Of a DNA stretch of 36,720 bases, positions 22,296 to 32,914 are shown piece by piece. The notes below the pieces were generated by a model. It had not been told where the DNA came from. It searched no databases and worked only from the letters and a program-made list of their open reading frames with translations. The stretch covers positions 1 to 36,720 of the forward strand of contig JALJEE010003257.1 of NCBI GenBank assembly GCA_023231475.1, written 5' to 3'. Every line of letters begins with the position of its first letter. Positions within the stretch are counted from its first letter, which is position 1. Position numbers and translations under genes: made by a program. The stretch comes from Seison nebaliae (lineage: Eukaryota; Rotifera; Pararotatoria; Seisonacea; Seisonidae).

Positions 22296-25177
22296 CAACA
22301 CACATCGGCAGGATATCGGTTGCCGCAGAATTGATAAAATAATAATTTGAACAATCACGTGAAATAGAGACAGTAGAATAATTGAGGAGGAGATAATTAT
22401 CATAGAAAATAGCAAGATGCCATTTACCTGTTGCTCATCGTCTTATCAATAGGACATATTAATTCTCATCTTTTTCCCACTACCAACACATACTCTGATT
22501 GAGATTGATGTTTATCGATAATAAATTCATCGATATTATCTCTTCTTCTTATCGGTTTCTTCTTACCCTTATTCATAATCCACAGACGGAATCCACTAAT
22601 CCATTAAACGACACTCATAACTCAATAAGAGATGGAGAGAGTAGAAAGGAAATAACAAAAAACTTCTTTCTTTTAAGACAACATCCCCAATCGACTAGAA
22701 CAGTTAAATGATGTATGAACAACGGAAATAGCAATGACAATAGCGACTACTGCACTAGTGACGAAGGGGAGAGCAGGTGACAATAATACTGTGAAACGAT
22801 TGTCATGTACCAAACGAAAGAAACAATTCTCCAACGAAACTCCCGCTCACTGTGGAGATATTTGTAAACTGAAATCGAACAGTGCCATGTGAAATTCGAG
22901 GAAGAGAGGAGCTGTGAAAACTGCCGATCGTCATGTACGATGGAGAATCAGTGAATCGAACTTATGCGTACAAGAATGTTAATACGACATACACATCTTT
23001 CCACTATCAACACAAGCTAACTTCGCTGTTGGCATCATTTCTCTGCGTGGTGGTATGGATGATTCAAGCAAAAAAAGGAGAGAAAGAAAAAAAGGAATTA
23101 GTAGTTCCAGTAATAACTTCTTCTTTCATTTTTCATTTTAATAAAACTTTTGACGAATGTCTCTCCGAGCACACACTAAAGCGCACAAGTTCCAGTTCTT
23201 CTTACTACTAGTCTTTTGACTAATGCAGAAAAAAAAACTGACAAATTGTTGAGTGAAAAAAATTTCAACAAAGTCGTCTAAACAATTTTCCTTTATCGTT
23301 AACACTTCCGTTCTGCTGGAGGAGTAGATATATTTCGAAGTAAAGTGAGTTGGAATAAATAGGAGAATTAATTGTACTAGAAATATGAAAGGGAGCTGGT
23401 TCTCTAGGAATTGCTAAACAAATAACAAATCTACTTGACTAATCGATTTCTCATTAGAATCAAATCTACCGTCATTGACGAGAGCTAACTAACAATCCCG
23501 AAGACATACCAGAAGAACATGTAAATTTGAATTGAAAGAAGTCTATTATTCTTCCTACTTAAATCCACACTATCGAATTTCATAAACTGCAGATTGGCAA
23601 GTTTCCTCTCGACAGTCTTCGAGTTTCCTCTTTCAATTCCCAAGTCCAAAGAAGGAGAGTAGTTAATCGAGAGAGAATGTTGAACATTTCTTGAATAAAC
23701 AATCGACGACGACATCAACTATCAGAGTAGATCAGTTTTATGAGTCGTTGGGAGAGACATCGATTTCGATTCACTTGATTTCGTACGTTCATACACTGAC
23801 TGTGAGGAGGAATTGGTTGATTGATCGTAGGAAAAAAAAGAAGTGGAAAGTTGAAAGAGGAGGACTTCGATTCAAAATATCATGGCAATTGACGAATGAT
23901 GATGACAACACCGTCACTTCTGAATATAAAACATAAATTATCGTTAGCTGAATGATAATGATGGCGATGATAATAGTACTAGTGATGATAATGATGGTGA
24001 CAACTAACCGAAAGGATCGTAAACACAGTTGCGACCAGAGATGGAAAAATAGGACGGGAAGAATGTCACGTTTGGAAGAGGACTTTCATCCAGTTAAATT
24101 AGATGCAAGATGATAGTTGCTTCCGTAGATTGATCGGATATCTATTTGTAAATACCACGAAATATTTCCAGTTTCTTCACATTATTTGTTTATGTTTGGG
24201 AAGGAGCAGTCACTTCCACACACTCTTTCTCTCTCTTTTGGAACGAGAAAGACGGACAAACTAAAATTTGATTTTAAAAAATTTATTAACATTCTGCGTT
24301 GTGGAGGAGAAGAATGGAGAAGAGAAATAATTGATTTACATCAGTTCCCATGAACTACACCATATTTTTGGTTTACTCTGCTTTTGAACGTCAGAATAGA
24401 AAACTGATACATGTGTTGACAATGTCATGTAGAACAGTTATTAAGGAAGAATAATATTGAATAACATCAAATGTCCATCATTCTCCTTTATACTTTTGTC
24501 CGTTATTTGAACTGTTCAATATTGAGTGATGGAACATCATCTTCTGACCAGTTACTAAATGAAAAAGATGTGGAAACTGATTGTGTCAGTGATCATGATG
24601 ATCTGGCGAGTTCGATTGTTTGCATTCTCAATATCATGATTATATGAAAACGAGAATAATGCAAATGAAAATGTAGGCGAGTCAAGGTACATTTTGGTCC
24701 GTATGTCGTTAGGAAGGAGATCAGTTAATCTTCATGCCGACTTGACAAACCGAACGAGATAATTAAGAAGAATGGACGAAACACTGAGAAAGGAGAGAAG
24801 TGAGGAAGCGAAAGGAATTGATGTCGAGGAATAGATTGGAGTGCATGGAGGAATATCTCATCGAAAATATATTTTACATTAACATCATTCGGCATCCGTT
24901 CGGTTATAGAAAAAGAAATGAATTTTTAGCGAACTGAGAAATAATAAAGAGGAGAAGAAGAGGTCACTCAGATGGACGTCTGTGTACACATGCTCCCGAT
25001 GTCAAAAAAAGGCGATAAAGTGACAAAGTTTAAGATATTCAAATGATTCACCATTGTGCCCTCGTACATTTGTGAACATTCGACGAAGTAAAATACATGG
25101 TGGAGTGAACGAGTGTGAGCACTTATAAAGTGATGTTGACATCAAAAATAATTTCCTTCCTCTCTTAAATAAATAAG

Positions 25178-25315
25178 GGCAATGTCTCCGGCATTGCCGG
25201 TCGTATCGATCGATCGTTAGATCGTTGATAGAGACGATCTCCGGAGGAGAATTGAAGCATGAAATACCTCCGCTAGGCTCGTAAAACTTGACGACGGCGC
25301 CCACGACAACGTCAG
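25178..25315. other. GC-richer island with nested hairpins
   Basis: Unlike its AT-rich surroundings, this stretch has many CG dinucleotides and several short inverted repeats. GGCAATG (25178-25184) pairs with CATTGCC (25192-25198) around a 7-nt loop. CCGGCA (25188-25193) pairs with TGCCGG (25195-25200). A run of GATC units follows (25206-25225). The minus strand is open here for about 100 codons, but without an ATG start or clear splice sites. It may be a promoter-like CpG element, a conserved regulatory block or an unrecognised exon. Confidence 0.4.
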
Positions 25316-25456
25316 TGAACGATCAGGAATATTTCGGATACAGTAAAAGAACGAGCAACAAATTGGATATGGAAAAGTTAATAATAACTGTTGAAAAAGT
25401 ACATAGCGTGAATAATGGTTAAGAAGAAGAAGAAGAAGAAACTATTTCATTTAAGT

Positions 25457-25466
25457 ATCGTCGCTG

Positions 25467-25498
<32 letters not shown>

Positions 25499-25515
25499 GT
25501 CGTTGTCGTCGTCTC
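25457..25515. repeat. (TCG)n microsatellite
   Basis: A TCG/TTG triplet array about 60 bases long in non-coding DNA. It reads as poly-Val or poly-Asp depending on strand, which produces spurious open frames. Confidence 0.88.
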
Positions 25516-26802
25516 CTATTATGTTACTTTTCTCCGAACCATCGAATACGACACACCAGTCGACGACGGATATATATTCATTCTCCTCATTCTTATTAAT
25601 AAGTGAACGAATGGGAAGTATGTGTATGATAGGGATAAATACATTCCGACTACATTCGACTATATATGCATGATCCATATACGAGAACTACACGAACCGA
25701 TACATTCACTCACAATTACTCGCTGACTGACAGAATTACACACACACCTACACTGAAACTTAGACGACTATTGTGTGAGATACATGAGATTTCCTCTAAC
25801 CATGGCGAGAATAATGTTTAATCGCTTTCCATTCCCAGGCACGAGAAGCCACCCACTAAAGTACTTTCCAAATTACAAGTGCCAGGACTTTCCATTATTC
25901 TTTATCGTCGACAATTGGCGTCTTATTCATTAGAAAGTGATTCATTTGCTGCTTGTAAGAATGAAATGGCGGGGGAGTCACAACTATGTTCCTTCTCTCG
26001 TTCATCTCACTACTCGTGAGAAAGACGACTGGATAATTTGATAATTTATGTAAATAATTTCATAATCAAATCAGAACCAGAATGATGATTCTTATAAGTA
26101 TCATTGGGTGTTGTTGTGAGGAATTGGTTTCACAAGGAATTCCTGAGAAAATTGGAGGAATGAGAATGAAAATAGAAAATAAGAAATTATATTCTCCTTC
26201 ATAAATATGAGTCCGTTTCTCACAAAATTCCATTTCACATGCAATTTGATGTGGAGATCAATGGCAATAGTTGATGGAATGATCCTCTTATTTTATGGAC
26301 ATTTTTGATTTTTGACAGCGAAGATGTTACCAACATAATGCTCCTAACATCTCTGGTTGAAGGAATGCATCAAGCAGTTTTGAAGTGATTCTTCTCTTAT
26401 TCTCCTAATTCTCATCAGTCTGAATTATTTGCATTTCTCACTGACAACATTGTAAGAACATTCACCGAATGGAATGAAAATGATTCTGTTGAAGATGTGC
26501 ATGACGACCTGGAGCTGCGTGAGTGGTAAAAGAAGAAGTTTTATGCAGTAGAAGCAATTCTTTCTCTCGTCCTATTTGTATGTCTATCATTTCGACTATC
26601 GATTGGGATGTATTCGGGCTCATCTGGTAGAAGTGATATGTCGATTGATGTTGAGGGGAGGGAAGGGAAGGGAAAGAAGAAGGGAAACTAGATTGGAAAA
26701 GGAGAAGAAAAGCGAGCACTAGATAAATACATGTAGAGAAAGTAAAAAAAAAAGAAAAAAGAGCATATGCCATTCCATATTTTCAGACAATAAAAATAAC
26801 AG

Positions 26803-26875
26803 CGGACGACGACGACGATGACGACGATGATGACGACGAGAACGATGATGAGAACGAAGATGGTGACGATGGTGA
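26803..26875. repeat. Imperfect (GAC/GAT)n repeat
   Basis: GAC, GAT and related triplets are repeated irregularly. The open frames here on the minus strand (Val/Ile or Arg/His-rich) are by-products of the triplet periodicity. Confidence 0.75.
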
Positions 26876-29684
26876 GGACCATAACGATAATAAATGAAAA
26901 TAATGAGAAGCATAATAAATGAAGAATAACGACAACATAAGATCGATCAAAACACTTTTCTCCTACAGTTAGTGTACTCGGTGGACTTGTTATCATTGCT
27001 GCCTAATTGAGTGAGGAGCGGTGATAGTAATGAATCTGTGTCGCCCGAAATGCTTCTATTGCTACAGCAATTGGCAATTTCTATCATCGCTCGTTCGTCC
27101 CATGCATCTGTCTCTCTTTTTTGTTTTTCTGCTTGACTATAATGCTCATTCTGGCTTCAGTTCATCATACAGTCGGAGAAGTACATCGTCACATGAACTT
27201 GTATCGTTCATCTCTCACTTCAACTCTCATTATTCGCATTATTCACACCGTCTATGTTTCTGCTTCTGATAATAATGATGGTGATGCTATTCTTTTACTT
27301 CATCCCCATTGCTCCTGTTTTTCCTCCGTCTCCTTACCATTATTGCGCTATTCATTATCCTTATCAGACTGTCCGATGTTACTGATGTTCTTATTAGTTT
27401 GTTATGAATAAAACATATCGGCTCATGCTCCCAACAAATTATTCCCAATTACTCCGTCAAAACTTCTATCATCAATTCGATTACAATAAATTCGTCTTGA
27501 CTAATTATGAAAAGTAACTTCACTACTCATCTGACCATACTGTAACCTTCTGACTATGAAAATTAAATATGTCTTAAACATTACGACGAGAAATATCGAC
27601 GATAAGAATTCGGATGGAAGTTCTGTCTGAAATACTTTGATGGATATTCGTTTAAGTCAATGTGATAAAATAACCTGTAAAGGAAAATAAAGGTACATAA
27701 TATGAAGTTTTAAGAATATAGAAGAAGAGACATATGGATGAAGAAATGAAGAAGATGTTTGAAGAAGTAAATGTGAATGGAGGAAAAAAAGAGAGAAAAG
27801 AAAGAACATCGAAATAGAATCGATAAACAGAAGATCGCAGACGTTGCAGAACATAATTATCATCAACATCGGAAGCGGTGGCAACTGGAGAAGTGGTGGC
27901 AACAGCGGCAGTAGCAGCATAGAAAGAAATGTTAGCGAGTAACGACGAACGATCGTTGGGAGGAAGCATTTCTGGAAGAAGATGCAAAAAAAAAGAAGAA
28001 GTTATGAAAATTGGAAGTAAGTAAATAAGTAGAGATGGGGTGGGGAGTGGGAGGAACTGAATGGTAGACTTCGGTAACTGTACCGATAGTGAGAGTAATG
28101 ATGAACGTGATAATCTGTAACAGAATTGTGGTACCATCAATCTAGTAGGAACTTGATAGCGGAAAATGAAGTTGATCAGACGATATTTAATTTCTTCAAT
28201 ATCCTCACCATTTATCCTCGTGTGGATAGTAGAAGTTCAGAGACGATAGATTATCAGATATATATCCACAGATGTGTATCTGTTCATTTCCAATGGAGAA
28301 ACTTACAAATGATTTGTGAATTAAAAAATATGAATTTCTTCATTTTACATGTCGAACTTTTTCCTTCAGTACTCCCTCTGATTCGATGAGATGAAATAAG
28401 ATGAGATGGACTCATCGTAGTATCATCGATATGCACATCGAACTCTGTCGATAAGTCTTGTGCAGAGTGTCTATATGTGTCTGCTTATGTATCATATTGG
28501 GGAACGAGTTGAGAAAAGAATTAAATGAATGGATATATCACTCATTAGAGACAGGAGAGGAGAAATGGATGTGGAGAAGAAATCTGGGAACTTTCATGGA
28601 GAAATTCTGATGAATATATTATTTGCCAACTCTTATTCTCCCTCCCTTCCATCGTCAACCATCCAATCACCATCATCATCATTATTTGGTTATTGAGAGA
28701 ATATGTGATGAGATGCAATAAATCGAGAGATCATCATCAATAGCAATGTCTAATGAATGACAGATTGGCGCATCTCTCGCCTCATGAATTCGGAGTTATT
28801 CAGAGTTATTCGGAATTCTGACATACAGTTCTCGTAGAATCTTCAACATCTTCTTTCGACTTGATGGAGTTACGGGTGGCACGTCATGTCGCGTGACTAA
28901 CTATGAAATGGAATAAATGGAAGAATGACAGAGAGAATCGACCAGAGGCAATACGATCGAAACTCGCGAAAATACATGGAGGAGCATTTGGAGGGGGACA
29001 CAAATGAGCGAAAGCGCGGCAGCGATAATTTGGGATCGTTGGAAGCGACAAGAAGCACCATAGAGGGAGGAAGTGCTTGCGCATGTGCTCTCCTGTTTAT
29101 TCACGGGCAAATGAAGGCGAAGCGGCAGAAGTCGATTGATCCACGTGCATCAACTGGTTTTCCAATGGAACATTTCTTCGACGACCAACATACGACGACG
29201 ACGACGACGACGACGAAGACAATGACGTCGTTCAACAACATTCCATCCATTCACTTCCATACATTCGTCTGATATGTAACATACACATTCACCCTCCGTC
29301 ACCGACATATTAATTGTGTGCAGATACATCAAATTCCGAGTTTACGTAGCACGTACATATGTGTTGGTAAAGTAAATGCATTTATTGTGCATTGATTCCT
29401 TTCGCCCGCTCCCTTCCTATCCAGCAAGAGCAATAATAACAATGAGGATGTCAATTGCTCATTATCGGTCTTCATAGTCGTTTGCAGGAATTTTCGCTTC
29501 TTTCCCGCCAATTTTTTTAGATCTAATAATTCTACATCTCCCAACGTCAGTCCAGTAGCAATTGACTGTCAAGATTTTCTTTCTTTATTTCTCCTCAATG
29601 CACATTCACTTACAAAATCATATCGTACAATCATCTCCTCCACATCTATTCAACTAACATGATATGTCTTTTCTCATATACACA

Positions 29685-29988
29685 GGTATGGGGAGACTTC
29701 GCTTCTCATCCATCTCACATATGGACCAAATCAACTACGTATTCCTTATTGGAGCAACAATTCGAGCTAGCTATTATGTTGGCTGAATGCCGACGGAATG
29801 TGCTCCACATAAGACAGATAATTAACGGAGTACAACCGATCCGTAATGTGATTAGGACGGAATCATCGGTGCACGAGATAAACAATATCATCATCAATCT
29901 CTTCTGCTTCCAATATATTTTCACTATTCTCAGGTGTCGCACACCGATTTCACAAGAAATCTCCATAAATTTTCGTAACAATTTTTAA
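29685..29988 (+). other. Open frame behind a possible splice acceptor; unassigned
   Basis: A pyrimidine-rich stretch ending ATACACAG at about 29685 is followed by about 100 open codons to a TAA at 29986-29988, only 38 bp from the convergent POLR3D stop. The first 60 residues look protein-like (VWGDFASHPS, then LLEQQFELAIMLAECRR), while the end is AT-rich and hydrophobic. It could be the last exon of a plus-strand gene whose other exons I cannot find, or non-coding DNA. No family is recognised. Confidence 0.25.
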
Positions 29989-30026
29989 AATTTTTATTTG
30001 AAGAAATGAACAAGAAAAAATTTATT

Positions 30027-31485
30027 TTATTCTCGACAATCCTCCTCAAGATTTGGTGTGACAATTAATTTATCGAATATCTGTCCCAAATTCACTAATC
30101 GATTATTTGAGAGTCCATCTTCTCTCCATTCCATCTCGTCATGGTCAAAGATCTTCTCATCATCATCTTTCGATCGAACACTATAAACTTCCTGATATAA
30201 GATCCCAACATCACACTCTCAAACCAAATAGATAAAACGAACTTCCAAATATGAATTAGGAATACCTTCTGTAATTTCAAATCGCACATTCTTGGACGTC
30301 ACAAAATATGCTTTTCCACTTTTATGCACAACGATTTTTCCAAGACGACCCTCCGGCAATTCATCCACTTCAACATTTGCATTCTTTTGCTCATCATCAT
30401 TCCCCTCAATTTGAAGTTTATCGAAAGGTTGCAATTCAGCATCCGTTAAATCTTTATTGAAATTTCATCAATTTAAATTCATTTTCCTCAATCTAACCTG
30501 GTATTTCATCATCTTCCAACAATTTTGTCTTCTTCTTTTCTCAAAAAAATATAAAATGAAATAAAACAGTTTCAATAAATTCAACTTCTTCCGTATAAAA
30601 ATAAGGTAGTACTGATGGTAACTGCATTAAAACCATTTCTTCATCTGAAAGAAAGGAAATTTCTAAAAAAAGTTTCATCATAAAATTTCAACTTTTCAAT
30701 CCATTTTCGATTATTTGTTGAGCATTTAATTTCTTTGGTTCTCTTATATTAAAACAATTATTCTCAACTATTCACACTTATGTTGAGAATGAAATAAAAA
30801 GATGGTAACCCAATTGATCTAAGTTAGTGTGGGCACATCTTGATTCAAATTCAGTACCTGATAATTTTGTTGCGATAATTTTCTTCCTCGTCGTATATTC
30901 GTTCGATTTCCAGTCAATGGGGAAATTATTATCTATTTTATTCTAAAGATTTTTAAAAAATTAATTCTAATTCTCTTCTTCAACAATCTGAATAACTTCA
31001 ATAGGAAATAATTTTTCATGAAATTTTTCTTCAGTCACTTCATCTTCTTCAGTTTCCGATTTGAAATGTTTTTCACTTTTTTCAACTTTTGGAAGGGATT
31101 TCGTTCGTTTAAACGATTCATTAGTTATCCGTTCTGAATATAATGTTTGAATTTGAAAAAAATAAAAAACAATGAAACCAGAAATCTTATTTGATATTGG
31201 TGCAATTTGTGTATCGAAAATTGATTTTATCTGAATTGTTTGAGGAGTCTTCAATTTTTTCGAGGACGATCGATTTCTGTCATTTTTAGTTTGCGGTTTC
31301 TTTTCTCGCTTCGTTTTACTTTCTCTTTTTATTGACGGTGTTCGTTTAGTCTTAGTGGAATTACGATCATTCTGCTCTTTAAGTGCATGAGAAATATTCG
31401 GTTTGACTTTCGATCGACTTTTCCGCAAATTCTTCAAATCACTTTCGCCAGATAAGAATGATTCGTAATCTTTCTTATCTGCCAT
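30027..31485 (-). CDS. POLR3D: RNA polymerase III subunit RPC4
   Basis: The rebuilt coding sequence is complement(join(30027..30191,30243..30451,30498..30534,30568..30644,30858..30942,30997..31133,31179..31485)), 338 residues, all phases consistent. It encodes the RPC4 (yeast Rpc53) subunit, which with RPC5 forms the TFIIF-like subcomplex of nuclear RNA polymerase III, used for tRNA, 5S and U6 transcription. Conserved points: a basic disordered N-terminus followed by SIFDTQI near 88-94 (human SIFEQGP); DEEMVLMQLPSVLP near 177-190 (human EEELLFLQLPDTLP); DELPEGRLGKIVVHKSGK near 244-261, the RPC4 signature; and LGQIFDKLIVTP near the end (human LGHVKHKLVCSP). Six introns measure 45, 54, 213, 33, 46 and 51 nt. 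The 33-nt one (30567-30535) has nearby alternative AGs adding 3 or 6 nt. It is the last gene of the four-gene minus-strand run. Confidence 0.92.
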
Positions 31486-31743
31486 TTATCTCGAAGGGAA
31501 TCCAATTTTTATAATACGAAAAAAAATCTCGAAATGAAAGAAAAATGATTGAAAAATCGTGAAAGAAATCAATGAGAAAATAGTTGAATGAAAAGTGAAT
31601 TTTTCAGAGGCGAATGAATTTCGTTGTTGAGTTGAGAATTATCAAAAAATTTCTGTTCCAAATTCAACAGGTGAAGATATGATTGAATAGGATTCATATA
31701 TACATTCTGATAAATAAAATAAAGAAATTTTAAGAAGGAAATT

Positions 31744-32795
31744 TTAGAAATGAACTTCAGTCATAACTTTTCCATGTTGTTTATCGAATTTGATTCTTTT
31801 TCCATTTGGGATTTTGATGAAGAATTCATAGAAAGGAATGTGCATTGATATGAAGAGAATCCAATCCTCTAATAGATAGAGAAGGAATTTGATACCAAAC
31901 CTCAACTGAACATAAAATGAAGAAGAATTAAAATTTTTAATTTAACCGTTCCGAAAACCGTGTAGTAGACGGCGAATGTTGGAAATAAGAAAATGTTTAT
32001 TGTTAATAAGAGACATCCCAAGAACAATTGAGAAGGTTCGTATGAAGTGGATTGTTCAGTTTGTTGGAGATCGTTCCATTTCTTCGCACGGAATAATCGA
32101 AATAAAACTTTTATACAAAGTAGATTTCCTCGAATAATTCTAATGGGGAAGAAAAATGAGGTTTATGATGATAAAATTCAACTTTGCAATATATGAGTAG
32201 AAGATTAAAACGTGGAGTGATAAGATTTTGAGAATGTCGATAATAAAAGCAATTTGAGCACCGATGCCAAAGATCAATCCGAAATAAGTATTAACATAAT
32301 AAACTCCAGTAATAAATAAATAAATATTCTTCCATACCCACAAATAACCTTTTAGAAGATAATCATCATATTCTCATTAATATTCATCTAACTTGACCAT
32401 TGATCCAAATGATAACAAAATAATCTCATTAGAAACTTATTGAGAGGCGCATTCAATTTGAGACCTGCCGGAGTTTGACTCAAATATTTAAGAATGTCTT
32501 TCAATCGGAGAATGATCGAATTGAAATAATCGACACCATTCCATCGTTTGTACGAGGGAGTGAAATAGATAAAGAAGAGCCATCCCAACATCAGATTCCA
32601 AAAATAATGAAAAATGAAGTTGTATCTAATGGAAATTATTTTAGTTTTTTAAAAGGAAACGAATGGAAACTTTATATGACCATCAATTAAATGGTTTTTT
32701 ATTAAATTAAATTGATGAATCAATCGTTGGAAATGTTTATAAGAAGACGAATGTTCATTCAATCGATTGATCAATCCATTCCACAAAAATATCAT
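31744..32795 (-). CDS. PIGQ: GPI-GlcNAc transferase complex subunit PIG-Q (Gpi1), short form
   Basis: The rebuilt coding sequence is complement(join(31744..31905,31947..32139,32183..32348,32393..32625,32671..32795)), 292 residues. PIG-Q is a multi-pass endoplasmic reticulum protein that stabilises the complex transferring GlcNAc to phosphatidylinositol, the first step of GPI anchor synthesis. Signature blocks: TPAGLKLNAPLNKFLMRLF near 93-111, followed by YHLDQWSSYLW (human FFLYHIHLWISYI); then VLFRLFRAKKWNDL (human SLWRLFRGKKWNVL), SQLFLGCLLLT and AVYYTVFGTLR. Several hydrophobic spans suit membrane segments. Four introns are 45, 44, 43 and 41 nt. The large poorly conserved N-terminal half of human PIG-Q (roughly 250 residues) is missing. 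The ATG at 32795 is the first in frame after a TAG that could be part of an acceptor (AATTAG), so a short 5' exon cannot be excluded. The ECD stop lies only 119 bp upstream. Confidence 0.9.
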
Positions 32796-32914
32796 TATAT
32801 TATCAACTTCACCATGAAAAGAGATATGGAACTAATTCTGATTTTCAGGAAGAAACGAGAGTTGAGAATGAGAGAGATCAACATGGAAAATTTATTTAAA
32901 AAGTTCTCGTTCAC

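Larger units (their letters stand above)
16923..29650. other. 12.7-kb region without recognisable genes
   Basis: This region lies upstream of the zinc-finger start. Reading both strands I find no domain, no convincing multi-exon structure and no tRNA, rRNA or snRNA core. It is rich in microsatellites: CA (17281-17303, 21000-21045), CAA (18128-18163), GTT (21502-21525), tetranucleotides (21772-21830), CACT (22272-22295), TCG (25457-25515), GAC/GAT (26803-26875) and ACG (29191-29217). Base composition is uneven, with GC-richer islands near 25178-25315 and 28930-29160. It could hold the promoter, untranslated exons and enhancers of the zinc-finger gene, or a long non-coding RNA. Those are inferences. 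Confidence 0.5.

Noticed and set aside
25415-25606. Frame with a run of Val (plus) or Asp (minus)
   Set aside because: Produced by the TCG microsatellite at 25457-25515.
27652-28140. Minus-strand 162-codon frame, Ser/Phe/Leu-rich
   Set aside because: The opposite strand is purine-rich (GA/GAA runs), which generates Ser/Leu/Phe frames. No signal or domain pattern beyond that bias.
31134-31178. Hydrophobic insert that could extend the POLR3D first exon without splicing
   Set aside because: It is 45 nt, so in frame, but starts GT, ends TTCAG and is T-rich. Removal gives a smooth hydrophilic RPC4-like sequence; treated as an intron.
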